Part shown: positions 1 through 9,560 of the stretch, in pieces
Numbering within the stretch: position 1 is the stretch's first letter
Layout: the number at the start of each line of letters is the position of its first letter
Assembly (NCBI RefSeq): GCF_023380205.1
Contig: NZ_CP093361.1
Location: forward strand, 1,516,172-1,580,171
Length of the DNA: 64,000 bases
Direction: 5' to 3'
DNA from: Nicoliella spurrieriana
GTDB lineage: Bacteria; Bacillota; Bacilli; Lactobacillales; Lactobacillaceae
Program-made: the position numbers and the translations under genes
The notes under the pieces: generated by a model
Told to the model about the DNA's origin: nothing
The model's database searches: none
The model's input: only the letters and a program-made list of their open reading frames with translations

Positions 1-1254
1 GTCGCGGATGCCATCCACACTGTAGTTGGCACCAATCAATTCACTGGGTTTTTGAATATCAATCCCATAAAAACACGGGAACTTCAAATCAGGTGAGGCA
101 ATCCGCACATGAATCGACTTTGCCCCAGCATCACGAAGTAACTGCACGATGTAGCGACTGGTCGTTCCCCGAACGATCGAATCATCAACTAAGACGATGT
201 CCTTACCCTCAATTACCGATTTAACGACCGATAACTTCATCGAAACACCCCGTTCCCGTTTCTTTTGGGTGGGTTCAATAAAGGTCCTGGCAACGTATTG
301 GTTCTTGATCATCCCCATATCGTATGGAATGCCGCTTTCGTTAGCATAGCCAATGGCAGCAGACAGTGATGAATTGGGCACCCCTAAGACCACGTCAGCC
401 TTAACTGGATGTTCACGGGCCACCCGCGCCCCCATTCGCTTGCGCGCCTCATGGACGCTAACCCCGTGAATTACGGAGTCAGGCCGGGCAAAGTAAATGT
501 ATTCCATGGAACAAACGGTTAGTTCGGTATCAGTTGTATAGTGACCAATTTTAATCCCATCACCATCGACCTTGATTAACTCACCTGGTTGGATATCACG
601 AATGAACTCAGCCCGCACTTGATCTAGCGCACAGGTCTCACTACAGATAACAACACTGCCATCCGCACGTTTCCCCATTACTAATGGCCGCAATCCATTT
701 GGATCAGAGACGGCATACATTGCATCGGTGGCCATTAAGATGTATGCAAAGCCACCACGCATTCGATTAGCAGCGTCCTTAATTTTATCGGTAAAGTTAT
801 CCATTTCCGAAACTTCAATTAAATCACCGAATAGCTCACTATCGGAGTCGGATTGAAACTGAACGCCCTTAGCACTTAATTCGCGCTTTAAAGTGTCAGC
901 ATTCGTTAGGTTCCCATTGTGTGAAATTGCAAAGTGATTACTAATGTTTTCGAATAAAAATGGTTGAATGTTATTAATACTGTGGCTTCCAGCAGTCGCA
1001 TACCGAATATGGCCAATTGCCGAATTCCCGTTTAAAATTTCTAACGTTTGTGGATCTTCAAAGACCTGGGCCAATAACCCTAATCCACGGTAGCGATGAA
1101 GTTGGTTGTGATCGTTAGAAACGATTCCAGCCCCTTCTTGCCCCCGGTGTTGAAGCGCATGGAGTCCATCATATGTTAAGCGGGTCGCATCAGGGGTTCC
1201 CCAGATGCCGAACACACCACATTCATCGTTTAAACTTTTGACTTCATTAGCCAT
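1..1254 (-). CDS. purF: Amidophosphoribosyltransferase PurF (3' end outside window)
   Basis: First committed enzyme of purine synthesis: it makes phosphoribosylamine from PRPP and glutamine in the cytoplasm. The first 418 codons are present. The start ATG at 1254 gives [18 protein letters not shown], so Cys12 follows an 11-residue propeptide as in Bacillus-type PurF; after processing this Cys would be the N-terminal nucleophile of the glutaminase domain. The PRPP-binding signature [12 protein letters not shown] is read at about 145-185. The start overlaps the end of purL by 25 bp, which suggests translational coupling. It is the last visible gene of the purEKCSQLF operon; purM, N, H and D would be expected to the left. 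Confidence 0.95.
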   Translation of the reverse strand, partial: MANEVKSLNDECGVFGIWGTPDATRLTYDGLHALQHRGQEGAGIVSNDHNQLHRYRGLGLLAQVFEDPQTLEILNGNSAIGHIRYATAGSHSINNIQPFLFENISNHFAISHNGNLTNADTLKRELSAKGVQFQSDSDSELFGDLIEVSEMDNFTDKIKDAANRMRGGFAYILMATDAMYAVSDPNGLRPLVMGKRADGSVVICSETCALDQVRAEFIRDIQPGELIKVDGDGIKIGHYTTDTELTVCSMEYIYFARPDSVIHGVSVHEARKRMGARVAREHPVKADVVLGVPNSSLSAAIGYANESGIPYDMGMIKNQYVARTFIEPTQKKRERGVSMKLSVVKSVIEGKDIVLVDDSIVRGTTSRYIVQLLRDAGAKSIHVRIASPDLKFPCFYGIDIQKPSELIGANYSVDGIRD

Positions 1255-3455
1255 GAGAGTCCTTCCTTCCAAGTTTGTTTCATTTCATTAACATCTAATT
1301 TTAAATGATCGTTGCTAAGCTTTAGGTCTAATTGAACATCATCGGTCGTGGTTCCTAACATGGTCGCATGGCCACCAACTAGTTGTTCAAATGCAGCTTG
1401 ATTTTGGCGTGCAACGGTAATCACGAACCGGGATTGGGTTTCTGAGAATAGTTGTTCACGGGTTAGATCAGTTTGCCCATTGAACCCGAGTTCATTATCA
1501 AATAACGTTTCCAAGAGGGTCACAATCACCCCCCCCTCACTAACATCATGAACGCTGTCAACTAAGTGCTTCACAATTGCTTCGTGAACTAATTTTTGAT
1601 TGGTAGCTTCAGTAGCAAGATCAAAGTGTTCAATCTTACCGCTAATCTTGCCAGCCAACATTTTTTGAATTTCTGAACCGCTGTAGTCATCGAAGGTTGC
1701 ACCCAATACGTATACTAATTCATCACCTTGCTTAGCACTGGAACGGGTAATAAATTGATTATCTTCAATCAACCCAACCATTCCGATCAATGGGGTCGGA
1801 TAGATGGCTTGGTTATCAGTTTCGTTGTAAAGGGAGACGTTTCCACCAATGACCGGAGCATCAAATTGTTCACACGCCTTAGCAATTCCCTCGGCTGACT
1901 TACTCATTTCAAAGTAACTTTCGGGATCGTCTGGATTCCCGAAATTCAAACAATCGGTAATCCCAATTGGGATTGCTCCGCTAGCAACAATGTTACGCGC
2001 TGCTTCAGCCACTGCAATTTGGCCCCCCTGGAATGGATCCAAGTAAATATAGCGCGCGTTACAATCGGTGGTCATTGCAAGTGACTTTTTCGTCCCGCGA
2101 ATCCGCACTACGGCTGAATCACTGCCCGGTGCTAACACGGTGTTAGCTTGAACCCGGCTATCGTATTGTTGGTAGACCGATTGTTTGGAAGCAATCGTTG
2201 CTTGGCCAAGCATTTGGTTAACTAGCTTGCCCAGATCAGCAAATTCAGGGATAAATGGATCCACATCCTGTTTGAACCGGGCTGGTTCAACTAGGGGGTG
2301 GGTGTATTCAGGAACGTCATCTACTAACGTCCTAGTGGGAATATCACAAACGACTTCGCCGTGTTGGGAAAGGCGATATTGCCCATCGTCGTTAACACTC
2401 CCGATGACGACTGCATCTAACCCGTACTTTTCAAAAACATCCAAGACGGTTTGTTCATGGCCCTGCTTAACACACAGCAGCATTCTTTCCTGGGATTCAG
2501 ACAGCATAATTTCATATGGGGTCATCCCGGGTTCTCTTTGTGGGACTAAATCAAGATTTAAATCGACCCCACTGTTGGCCTTAGCAGCCATTTCAGCGGA
2601 GGATGAAACTAATCCTGCCGCTCCCATGTCTTGAATCCCGACTAAGATATCACTGTGATGATGGGTGATTTCTAAACAAGCGTCCACCAGTAGTTTTTCC
2701 ATGAATGGATCACCAACTTGAACGGCAGAACGATCGGATTCTTCTTCCTTACTAAACTGACTGGAAGCAAATGTGGCCCCGTTGATCCCATCCCGGCCGG
2801 TCTTTGCACCCACGTAGATAATGGAATTCCCGGTTCCGTGCGCCCGACCAGCTTCAATGTCCTTTTGATCCATGATGCCAACACACATTACGTTTACTAA
2901 TGGGTTGCCATCGTAGCACTGGTCAAAACTAATTTCACCACCGACGGTTGGAATCCCGATACAGTTACCGTAACCAGCAATTCCAGCAACCACCTTGTCC
3001 AATAAAAAGCGGTTTTTCGGGTTGGTCAACTCACCAAACCGTAAACTATCAAGCGATGCAATGGGCTTTGCTCCCATTGAAAAAATATCACGGATAATGC
3101 CACCAACCCCAGTCGCAGCCCCTTCGTAGGGTTCCACAAAGCTCGGGTGGTTATGGCTTTCAGCCTTGAACACAACGGCTTGCCCATCGTTGATGTCTAA
3201 GACCCCGGCACCTTCACCAGGTCCTTGGATTACTCGAGAACCCTTGGTCCAAAACTTCCGCAAGATCGGTTTGGAGTTTTTGTACGAACAATGTTCACTC
3301 CACATTCCGGAATATAAACCGGTCTCAGTAAAGTTTGGTAACCGCTGCAATAATTTGGTTGCAATTAAATCGTATTCGCCATCGGTTAAGCCCCAGTCTC
3401 GATACACTTTTTGGTCTCTAATTGCTTCTGGAGTAAGTTCGACTTGTTTTTGCAC
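1230..3455 (-). CDS. purL: Phosphoribosylformylglycinamidine synthase subunit PurL
   Basis: Converts FGAR to FGAM using ATP and ammonia delivered by PurQ; PurS bridges the two. The length of 741 residues is that of the small PurL of Gram-positives, which works with separate PurS and PurQ. Two AIR-synthase-like repeats are visible. The first contains SEHCSYKNS near residue 53, the HNHPS motif near 101 and GVGGIIRD near 117; the second contains DCLNFGNP and GGNVSLYNE. The start codon is GTG at 3455. Its Shine-Dalgarno GAGGAG lies inside the last codons of purQ, and only five bases separate the two genes. Confidence 0.96.
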   Translation of the reverse strand: MQKQVELTPEAIRDQKVYRDWGLTDGEYDLIATKLLQRLPNFTETGLYSGMWSEHCSYKNSKPILRKFWTKGSRVIQGPGEGAGVLDINDGQAVVFKAESHNHPSFVEPYEGAATGVGGIIRDIFSMGAKPIASLDSLRFGELTNPKNRFLLDKVVAGIAGYGNCIGIPTVGGEISFDQCYDGNPLVNVMCVGIMDQKDIEAGRAHGTGNSIIYVGAKTGRDGINGATFASSQFSKEEESDRSAVQVGDPFMEKLLVDACLEITHHHSDILVGIQDMGAAGLVSSSAEMAAKANSGVDLNLDLVPQREPGMTPYEIMLSESQERMLLCVKQGHEQTVLDVFEKYGLDAVVIGSVNDDGQYRLSQHGEVVCDIPTRTLVDDVPEYTHPLVEPARFKQDVDPFIPEFADLGKLVNQMLGQATIASKQSVYQQYDSRVQANTVLAPGSDSAVVRIRGTKKSLAMTTDCNARYIYLDPFQGGQIAVAEAARNIVASGAIPIGITDCLNFGNPDDPESYFEMSKSAEGIAKACEQFDAPVIGGNVSLYNETDNQAIYPTPLIGMVGLIEDNQFITRSSAKQGDELVYVLGATFDDYSGSEIQKMLAGKISGKIEHFDLATEATNQKLVHEAIVKHLVDSVHDVSEGGVIVTLLETLFDNELGFNGQTDLTREQLFSETQSRFVITVARQNQAAFEQLVGGHATMLGTTTDDVQLDLKLSNDHLKLDVNEMKQTWKEGLSWLMKSKV

Positions 3456-3460
3456 TGATA

Positions 3461-4126
3461 TTAGCTCCTCACTTGATTTAAGATCGATTTAAACAACGTT
3501 AATCCATCGGTTCCGCCAAGAATCGATTCGACTGCTCTTTCTGGATGGGGCATCATGCCCAACACATTCCCAGCTTGATTAGTCACCCCAGCGATGTTAT
3601 TCCGACTTCCGTTTGGATTATCTTCATAGGTAAAAACGATTTGATGGTTTGCCTGAAGTTGCTTTAAGGTTTCATCATCGCAGTAATAGTTTCCCTCACC
3701 GTGAGCAATTGGAATCGTAATCGTTTCATCCTTTGCATAGCCGTTCGTAAACATGGTCTGATTATTGACGACCTTCAATGGAGCCCAATCAGAAATAAAT
3801 TCCATGCTAGTGTTATTTTGTAATGAACCGGGAAGCAGTCCCGCCTCCACTAGAATTTGAAACCCATTGCAGACCCCAAGGACCGGCTTACCAGCTTCAG
3901 CCATTTTTTTAACGGCTTGCATTGCAGGGGCAAATCTAGCAATGGCACCACTCCTGAGATAATCACCGTATGAAAACCCGCCGGGAATTAAAACGCCATC
4001 GTATTGGTCCAGATTTGTTTCATCAGATCTGACCATGTCAGCTTCTTGGCCGAGTGCATCATTAATTGCATAGTACATATCCCAATCACAATTGGAGCCG
4101 GGAAAACTAATTACAGCGAATTTCAT
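3461..4126 (-). CDS. purQ: FGAM synthase glutaminase subunit PurQ
   Basis: Class I glutamine amidotransferase that supplies ammonia to PurL. The triad is visible: nucleophile Cys86 in GVCNGFQ, and His194 and Glu196 in PHPERA near the C-terminus. The oxyanion region [14 protein letters not shown] is at about 47-60. At 221 residues it has the normal length for the family. It lies between purS (6 bp upstream) and purL (5 bp downstream), consistent with a PurLQS complex made from one transcript. Confidence 0.96.
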   Translation of the reverse strand: MKFAVISFPGSNCDWDMYYAINDALGQEADMVRSDETNLDQYDGVLIPGGFSYGDYLRSGAIARFAPAMQAVKKMAEAGKPVLGVCNGFQILVEAGLLPGSLQNNTSMEFISDWAPLKVVNNQTMFTNGYAKDETITIPIAHGEGNYYCDDETLKQLQANHQIVFTYEDNPNGSRNNIAGVTNQAGNVLGMMPHPERAVESILGGTDGLTLFKSILNQVRS

Positions 4127-4132
4127 TGGTAT

Positions 4133-4381
4133 CTATCCTTCCTCTACTTCGTAACTGTAGGTTTCCATGTTCTGGTTCACTAAGAGGTCCTTACAAATGG
4201 ATTCAACTACCTTGATGGCAGCTTCCTTACTATCAGCATTAATGTTAACTTCGAAAAATTTCCCCTGTGAAATCGATTCGATCGAAGTGTAGTTCAAACG
4301 ATGGAGGGCGTTTTTAACTGCTTCTCCTTGGGGATCTAAAATCGATGGTTTATGGGTAACGTAAATTTTAGCTAGGTACAT
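4133..4381 (-). CDS. purS: FGAM synthase subunit PurS
   Basis: Small (82 residues) third subunit of FGAM synthase, which docks the PurQ glutaminase onto PurL. Family features seen are the N-terminal strand MYLAKIYVTHKPSILDPQGEAV (split here as MYLAKIYVTHKPSI and LDPQGEAV) and the later ISQGKFFEVNI strand typical of PurS. Position between purC and purQ supports the call. No unusual features. Confidence 0.94.
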   Translation of the reverse strand: MYLAKIYVTHKPSILDPQGEAVKNALHRLNYTSIESISQGKFFEVNINADSKEAAIKVVESICKDLLVNQNMETYSYEVEEG

Positions 4382-4395
4382 TTTTAATTTCCTCT

Positions 4396-5106
4396 CTATT
4401 TTAAAGCTGCTTGTAATTTAGATAAAATCTCGCGATAACCGGTCATCATGTCACCAGTTTGTTTTCTAAAGACATCCTTGTCCAATGATTGCTTCGTGTC
4501 AGCATCTAAGAGCCGGCATGAATCGGGTGAAATTTCATCAGCTAAAATGATCTGCCCATCATCGGTAATCCCAAATTCAACTTTAAAATCAACTAAAATA
4601 ATGTTCATTGATTTAAATAACTTAATCATTAATTGATTTACCTTTAATGCAATCGTCCGCATCGTTACTAACTGGTCCTCAGTGGCGATGTCTAACGCCT
4701 GGGCATCCGAATCATTAACCATTGGATCATGCAATTCATCACTCTTAAAGAAGTATTCAACCACTGGTTTAGTCAGTGGGCGTAGGTAGGTCGTCCCAAA
4801 CCGCTTTTGAAAGTGTCCAGCAGCTAGGTTTCTAATTACCACTTCCAATGGAATCATCTGCACCCGCTTGTTCAACTGGTCGGTCGCATCCAGTTGGTTA
4901 ACAAAGTGCGTAGCAACGCCAGCTTGGTTCAAATAGCCAAAAATCAGGCTGGAAATTTGATTATTAACGGCCCCCTTGTCTGGGATCAATTCGTTACGTT
5001 CCCCATCACCAGCGGTGGTGTGATTAGTGTAGTGAACCCGCAATACGTTCGGATCGTCAGTGGTGTATAATTCTTTGGTTTTGCCTGAAGCTACTAATGA
5101 TGACAT
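4396..5106 (-). CDS. purC: SAICAR synthetase PurC
   Basis: Phosphoribosylaminoimidazole-succinocarboxamide synthase: it joins aspartate to CAIR using ATP. At 236 residues it has the bacterial monofunctional length. The N-terminal LVASGKTKELY nucleotide loop, the DFKVEFG stretch and the ADEISPDSCRLLD signature near residues 190-203 are visible. It follows purK with a 13-bp gap and precedes purS, the usual operon position. Confidence 0.96.
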   Translation of the reverse strand: MSSLVASGKTKELYTTDDPNVLRVHYTNHTTAGDGERNELIPDKGAVNNQISSLIFGYLNQAGVATHFVNQLDATDQLNKRVQMIPLEVVIRNLAAGHFQKRFGTTYLRPLTKPVVEYFFKSDELHDPMVNDSDAQALDIATEDQLVTMRTIALKVNQLMIKLFKSMNIILVDFKVEFGITDDGQIILADEISPDSCRLLDADTKQSLDKDVFRKQTGDMMTGYREILSKLQAALK

Positions 5107-5119
5107 GGGTATGAACTCC

Positions 5120-6241
5120 TTATTTAAATTGATTAACTTGTTCTAACAACTTTGCGATGGAATCGCCAACGACCGTTACGTGGCCCATTTTCCGACCAGG
5201 TCTGATTTCAGCCTTGCCGTAATCATGAAAGTGCCATTCGGGATGCGTCGGAAGTGCCTGCCTAGCAACGGTCAGGTTATCACCCAATAGGTTCACCATC
5301 ACTGCTGGATGGTCCTGTTCGATGGTTGGAATTGCCAGTCCGCAAATACTTCTAATGTGGGCCTCAAATTGAGAAATGTTACAAGCCTCAATTGAATAGT
5401 GACCAGAGTTATGGGGTCTAGGGGCTAGCTCATTTACTAGTAGCGTGCCATCTTCCATTAAGAAGAATTCAATCCCTAATACGCCCACTAATTCTAAGCG
5501 ATCGGCAATCTTGGTGGCAATTTGGCTAGCTTGTTCGTGAACCGTGGTGGAGACGCGTGCTGGAACGATGCTCGTGTGTAGGATGTGGTGTTGATGGATG
5601 TTTTCACTCAACGGGAATGGAATCTTCTTGCCGGTCACGTCCCTAGTCACCATAATTGAAACTTCCTTTACGAATGGTTGTTTTTGCTCAAAAATCCATT
5701 CCCGGTCGTTCAATTCACCAGCGGCTTTTTCAACGTCACTTTGGTTATTAATATCAATTTGGTCGTGTCCATCATAACCACCTTCACAGGTTTTTAAAAT
5801 TCCCGGAAAGCCAATTTCACTCACCGCCCGCTTTAAATCAGCAGCGGTATTAACGGCAGCAAAATTAGTGACTGGAATGTGATGCTCCTTTAAGAAGTTT
5901 TTTTCATGCAGCCGATGACTCGTAATTGTTAATTCATCAATGGCCTGTGGAACATCCACTAAGTTCGTGACCTTGGCTAGGGCTGCTTGATCAACATTTT
6001 CAAATTCATAGGTTAGAACATCCGCCCGTTGGGCTAGCTCTTGAAGCGCTGCTTGATCATCGTAATCCGCAACAATTTGGAAATCAGACACCTGAGCCGC
6101 AGGAGCATCCTTAGTCGGGTCTAAAATACCGACCTTATAGCCCATTGATTTAGCAGCCAGGGCCATCATTTGGCCTAACTGGCCACCACCTAAAATTCCG
6201 ATCGTAGCGGGTGGTAAAATCGTCTTAATTGAGTTGGTCAT
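5120..6241 (-). CDS. purK: N5-carboxyaminoimidazole ribonucleotide synthase PurK
   Basis: ATP-grasp enzyme that carboxylates AIR to N5-CAIR, the substrate of PurE. It has 373 residues. The N-terminal fold starts with GILGGGQLGQMMALAAKSMG (residues 15-34), and the ATP-grasp end carries VNELAPRPHNSGHYSIEAC. The start overlaps the end of purE by 17 bp, so the two are probably translationally coupled, matching the substrate channel between them. Confidence 0.96.
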   Translation of the reverse strand: MTNSIKTILPPATIGILGGGQLGQMMALAAKSMGYKVGILDPTKDAPAAQVSDFQIVADYDDQAALQELAQRADVLTYEFENVDQAALAKVTNLVDVPQAIDELTITSHRLHEKNFLKEHHIPVTNFAAVNTAADLKRAVSEIGFPGILKTCEGGYDGHDQIDINNQSDVEKAAGELNDREWIFEQKQPFVKEVSIMVTRDVTGKKIPFPLSENIHQHHILHTSIVPARVSTTVHEQASQIATKIADRLELVGVLGIEFFLMEDGTLLVNELAPRPHNSGHYSIEACNISQFEAHIRSICGLAIPTIEQDHPAVMVNLLGDNLTVARQALPTHPEWHFHDYGKAEIRPGRKMGHVTVVGDSIAKLLEQVNQFK

Positions 6242-6707
6242 TGCTCTTAATTGCCTCCTGAGTCTGATTAGTTCTAAACTGAACTAATTTTTGGTTAACG
6301 GTGTCGTTATGCAATGCGATAATTTGAGCAGCTAAAATCGCTGCATTTTTAGCCCCTGCATCGCCGATTGCAACGGTAGCCACCGGCACCCCTGATGGCA
6401 TTTGGACCATCGAAAGGAGTGAGTCTACTCCATTAAGGGCCTTCGTTTGAACGGGAATTCCAATCACCGGAAGGGTAGTATTAGCAGCCATCATCCCTGG
6501 CAGGTGGGCAGCCCCACCAGCAGCAGCAATGATCACCTGATAATGTTCGCCTTTTGCTTGCGCACCAAATGTCTGTAACTGTTCGGGCATCCGGTGAGCA
6601 GAGATGACATGTTTGTCATAACTAACTCCTAGGCTTTCTAGCATTTCAGCAGTTTGCTTAACTACTGGCCAATCTGAGATTGACCCCATTACGAGTGCAA
6701 CTTCCAT
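6225..6707 (-). CDS. purE: N5-CAIR mutase PurE
   Basis: Class I PurE converts N5-CAIR to CAIR. Active-site motifs seen are MGSISDWPVV at the N-terminus, SAHRMPE, AAGGAAHLPGM and GIPVQTKALNGVDSLLSMVQ. The open frame extends upstream to 6749, but I place the start at ATG 6707 (protein MEVALVMGS, 160 residues). That ATG has an AAAGGAG Shine-Dalgarno about nine bases upstream, and the longer version would begin within the promoter and 5' leader. It is the first gene of the purine operon. Confidence 0.94.
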   Translation of the reverse strand: MEVALVMGSISDWPVVKQTAEMLESLGVSYDKHVISAHRMPEQLQTFGAQAKGEHYQVIIAAAGGAAHLPGMMAANTTLPVIGIPVQTKALNGVDSLLSMVQMPSGVPVATVAIGDAGAKNAAILAAQIIALHNDTVNQKLVQFRTNQTQEAIKSNDQLN

Positions 6708-6739
6708 CAAAAAAGTCTCCTTTACTAATTGGTACCTTA

Positions 6740-6768
6740 ATAATAACAATTGGAACGAATTTCGTCAA
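6740..6768 (-). promoter_or_regulatory. Sigma-A promoter of the pur operon
   Basis: On the minus strand TTGACG (6763-6768) is followed after 17 bp by TATTAT (6740-6745), pointing at purE. A near-perfect ACGAA-T-TTCGT palindrome (6755-6765) overlaps the -35 element and spacer. This is the only promoter-like sequence between the upstream protease terminator and purE. Confidence 0.7.
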
Positions 6769-6774
6769 CAAAAA

Positions 6775-6815
6775 CACGAACGTTATCATTTAAGTTTTCT
6801 TTTAAAGTTCGGTTT
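6775..6815. promoter_or_regulatory. Candidate PurR box pair upstream of purE
   Basis: CGAAC at 6777-6781 and GTTCG at 6807-6811 form an inverted pair just upstream of the -35 element. The second, read on the minus strand, is AAACCGAACTTT, close to the Gram-positive PurBox AWWWCCGAACWWT. PurR activates or represses pur operons through such pairs according to PRPP. The spacing, 25 bases between the CGAAC cores, is about two or three bases longer than in Bacillus subtilis, so this is a candidate only. Confidence 0.45.
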
Positions 6816-6842
6816 ATTTTAAAGAAAAGATTATAAAAATGC

Positions 6843-6876
6843 AAAAAAATAACGCCCGGTTGGGCGTTATTTTTAT
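6843..6876 (-). terminator. Terminator of the S53 protease gene
   Basis: Stem ATAACGCCC / GGGCGTTAT (6849-6857 with 6862-6870), four-base loop, followed on the minus strand by a T-run. It lies directly after the protease stop codon and insulates the pur promoter. Confidence 0.85.
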
Positions 6877-8729
6877 TTACGGTTGCTAAAAGCAGTATTC
6901 AACTTACCGAAATCAATCGTTCCCAATCCAGTTGCTTGGTTGTAAAGCTTACCGGGTTGGCCAGTATAATAAAGATTATTGTTATTGGTGTCACTATCGA
7001 GCGGTGTAAATGGTGAGTCGGCTCCCTTAGCGAACTGATAAATCTGCGGATTCCAAAAGCCCATTCGCTTCCCCTGGGCACTGTTAATAACCGCAGCCAT
7101 TCCAGCAATTTGGGGCGTTACTACACTCGTCCCACCGGTAACGTACCACTTTCCATTATAGTAGGATGCATATCCGGTATTCGGATCAGCATTAGCCACC
7201 ACGTCCGGAACGTTTCGGCCGGAGTGCTTCCCGGTAACCACAGTTGGCTTATTCAACCGTTTTAAATAGCCATTGCCATATTCCCAAATTTGGCTAGCCC
7301 GGAACGTCCCTACGCCACTGAAACCAGCTTGGTAACTTGGGACCGGATTATAAGAACTAAACCCGCCCCCGCTTCCTGCAAAGTAACTAGCCACCCACTT
7401 AGCGGGGTTCCTAGCAGGTGTTAACGTGGCATCAGCATCAAATTTAGGGTAAAGGTAGTCACTACTCCAGGCGCGTTCCTTGCCGATGGTATAGTGCTTC
7501 CCATTAATGGTGTAATTTCTAGGCAACGTCGTCCCACCCACAGCGGTAACATAGGGCGAAGTGGCTGGGGTATCCGTCGTTAGTTTTGGATACCGATTCT
7601 CACCCATCCCATCGTAAGCTCCGTTATCACCAGTGGATGCAAATACGCTCATCCCCTGGCTAGCTGCTTGTTCAAACATTAAGTTCAAAATTTGGATGTA
7701 GTTTGCCGGTAATAAGCCCAGCTTAATTTGGTTCCTAACCTGGTTTTCACTCTGCCCCCAACTAATCGAAAGGCTACTAACTGCATTTTGTGAAACCGCG
7801 GTGGCCAATGAATTGATCATCCCAGATGCAGAAGCATTACTTTCATAGACGTTGATGTTAGCCTTAGGGGCCACTGCTCCCGCCTGCTCAACGTCCATTG
7901 CAGTCTCATCTTGTCCGGAATAAGAACTTTTCCCGATCTGATAAGTTTTGATTCGGTTGGCCTTAGCCGGAATGCCCTCTTTTTTCCAAAACTTAGTGGC
8001 ATCACTCGGCTTAAACTTTGCAAACGAAATAATCCCAATTGTTTGCCCGGCACCAACATGGTTTTTGGAGTAAAGGGCTCCAGCATTATAAGTATCCATG
8101 AATTTTTGTGGTGTACCCTGATAGGTGTTAATATCACTGGTTTCTTTCGATAATTTATCGGAAGCCATCCGGCTAGAATTTAAATAGGTATTGTTGTTTA
8201 GTCCAAAGATGCCCATTACCTTAGCACTCACTGAATACGGTAGCTGATACTTACGGTTGGCCTTTTGATAGCTATCTCCTGGCACCTTGATATTTTGGAG
8301 CTTAATCTTAAACGCCCTTTCGACGTTCTTGGTCTGCCCAGTTAATTTAAGAACCAAATTACCGGAATAGACGCTGGTTTTGATGTGATATTTTTGGAAG
8401 TACTTTTTAATCTGCCTAACCGATCGATCAGATTGACCGTATCGTTTGGCGAATTGCTTGGGGGTTAAATACTTCCGATAGTTATCATTTCCGGGGGTAA
8501 TCGTTTGATTCACGTATTCATCTAGTTGGCCCTTGGCCCGGGGGGTTAAAATCAAATTAATGGTTTGCTGCTTAGTCGCCTTAACTGCCGTCACCTTTTT
8601 ATTACTGGCAGCACTGGCAGTAGTTGGTTCATTGAGACTAGTCATGCCCACTAGTGAAATTAGGGCGACTAATCCCACCTGAATTACTTCATTAAAGATG
8701 CTTGAATGGTTATGTGTGATTTTAATCAA
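6873..8729 (-). CDS. Secreted S53 (sedolisin/kumamolisin) serine-carboxyl protease precursor
   Basis: Acid-active endopeptidase family. Of 618 residues, about 1-40 look like a signal peptide (hydrophobic stretch 16-31, likely cut after ASA at 38-40), about 50-185 are a pro-kumamolisin activation domain, and the rest is the catalytic domain. The sedolisin triad is present: Glu275 and Asp279 in DETAMDVE, and Ser535 in GGTSVVTP; Asp368 in STGDNGA is the oxyanion residue. A calcium site is plausible near the C-terminus (DSDTNNN and the following Gly-rich loop). The start is TTG at 8729, overlapping the stop of the small upstream gene, with AGAGGA nine bases before it. The likely role is extracellular protein breakdown for amino acids or peptides at low pH (inference). 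No C-terminal anchor was seen. Confidence 0.88.
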   Translation of the reverse strand: MIKITHNHSSIFNEVIQVGLVALISLVGMTSLNEPTTASAASNKKVTAVKATKQQTINLILTPRAKGQLDEYVNQTITPGNDNYRKYLTPKQFAKRYGQSDRSVRQIKKYFQKYHIKTSVYSGNLVLKLTGQTKNVERAFKIKLQNIKVPGDSYQKANRKYQLPYSVSAKVMGIFGLNNNTYLNSSRMASDKLSKETSDINTYQGTPQKFMDTYNAGALYSKNHVGAGQTIGIISFAKFKPSDATKFWKKEGIPAKANRIKTYQIGKSSYSGQDETAMDVEQAGAVAPKANINVYESNASASGMINSLATAVSQNAVSSLSISWGQSENQVRNQIKLGLLPANYIQILNLMFEQAASQGMSVFASTGDNGAYDGMGENRYPKLTTDTPATSPYVTAVGGTTLPRNYTINGKHYTIGKERAWSSDYLYPKFDADATLTPARNPAKWVASYFAGSGGGFSSYNPVPSYQAGFSGVGTFRASQIWEYGNGYLKRLNKPTVVTGKHSGRNVPDVVANADPNTGYASYYNGKWYVTGGTSVVTPQIAGMAAVINSAQGKRMGFWNPQIYQFAKGADSPFTPLDSDTNNNNLYYTGQPGKLYNQATGLGTIDFGKLNTAFSNRK

Positions 8730-8941
8730 TCCTCTCGATCCTCTTCTTTTTGACGCTTTAACTTTTGTTTGGTTTTAATAATAATTATCGTTGTCAACGT
8801 TACCTGTAAAAGAATACAAACAATGATCCAAGTCGTAATAATCTGAACTTCACTAATGTTTAGACTCATGGTAATTATAAAAGTAGCAAGAACGACAATT
8901 ATGATAAATACGGTTAACCAAATATAATCTTTTTTGCTCAA
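8726..8941 (-). CDS. Small two-helix membrane protein, unknown function
   Basis: Not recognised. From a TTG at 8941 it encodes 71 residues: a short basic start LSKKDYIW, one hydrophobic helix (about 7-27), a short polar loop, a second helix (about 34-55) and a charged tail KTKQKLKRQKEEDRED. The frame stays open to 8998, but only another TTG without a good ribosome site lies there. Its stop overlaps the TTG start of the S53 protease, so the two are probably co-transcribed and translationally coupled. A role linked to the protease is only an inference from position. Confidence 0.55.
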   Translation of the reverse strand: MSKKDYIWLTVFIIIVVLATFIITMSLNISEVQIITTWIIVCILLQVTLTTIIIIKTKQKLKRQKEEDRED

Positions 8942-9051
8942 CGAACCACCATTTCTGCTTTTTATTATTTGATTATGATAATATCTGTTAAAATACAATT
9001 ATACTATATATTATTCAGTTTGACTAAACAAGAGAGGGGTAATAAGTTACT

Positions 9052-9531
9052 ATGTTTAAAGATTTTAAAGCATTTATTTCCAGGGGGAGCGTCATCGATA
9101 TGGCAGTCGGGATCATTATTGGTTCTGCATTTACCGGAATCGTCCAATCCCTTACTAAAAACTTGATCAATCCATTAATTGGGATTTTCTTGGGTAAAAT
9201 CGACCTATCAGGAATTGTATTCACCGTTGGCAAGGCCCACTTTATGTTAGGAACCTTTTTGAATTCAATCATTAACTTTCTAATCATTGCGTTCGTGGTC
9301 TTTATCATTATTAGGGTTTTTAACAAGGTCACTAATCGCAATACTGCTTCTAAGCCCAGCACTACCGATCAGTTATTAACTGATATCAAGGGCATTTTGG
9401 AAAAAAGCCAGCCCAATGACGATCCAGCGAATGCTACCGCTGCCGATGCGGAAGACTCATCATCTGAGAATCCAAGTAATGGCTCAGCTGCTGATAAGTC
9501 TGCAGCAGCAAATCACGGAACTAAAAAGTAA
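9052..9531 (+). CDS. mscL: Large-conductance mechanosensitive channel MscL
   Basis: Homopentameric emergency release valve for hypo-osmotic shock. The N-terminal amphipathic segment and first helix are visible (FISRGSVIDMAVGIIIGSAF, about residues 9-28), then the periplasmic-type loop and a second helix (about 72-95). At 159 residues it is longer than the usual 120-140. The excess is a low-complexity Ala/Ser/Asp-rich cytoplasmic tail after residue 100. ATG start with GAGAGGGG upstream. It is divergent from the small membrane protein gene. Confidence 0.93.
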   Translation: MFKDFKAFISRGSVIDMAVGIIIGSAFTGIVQSLTKNLINPLIGIFLGKIDLSGIVFTVGKAHFMLGTFLNSIINFLIIAFVVFIIIRVFNKVTNRNTASKPSTTDQLLTDIKGILEKSQPNDDPANATAADAEDSSSENPSNGSAADKSAAANHGTKK

Positions 9532-9560
9532 GCATGGATTCGATAAAGGAAGGTTAAGTT

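Noticed and set aside
2185-2900. Open frames antisense to purL
   Set aside because: Mirror frames of a conserved coding region with no ribosome site.
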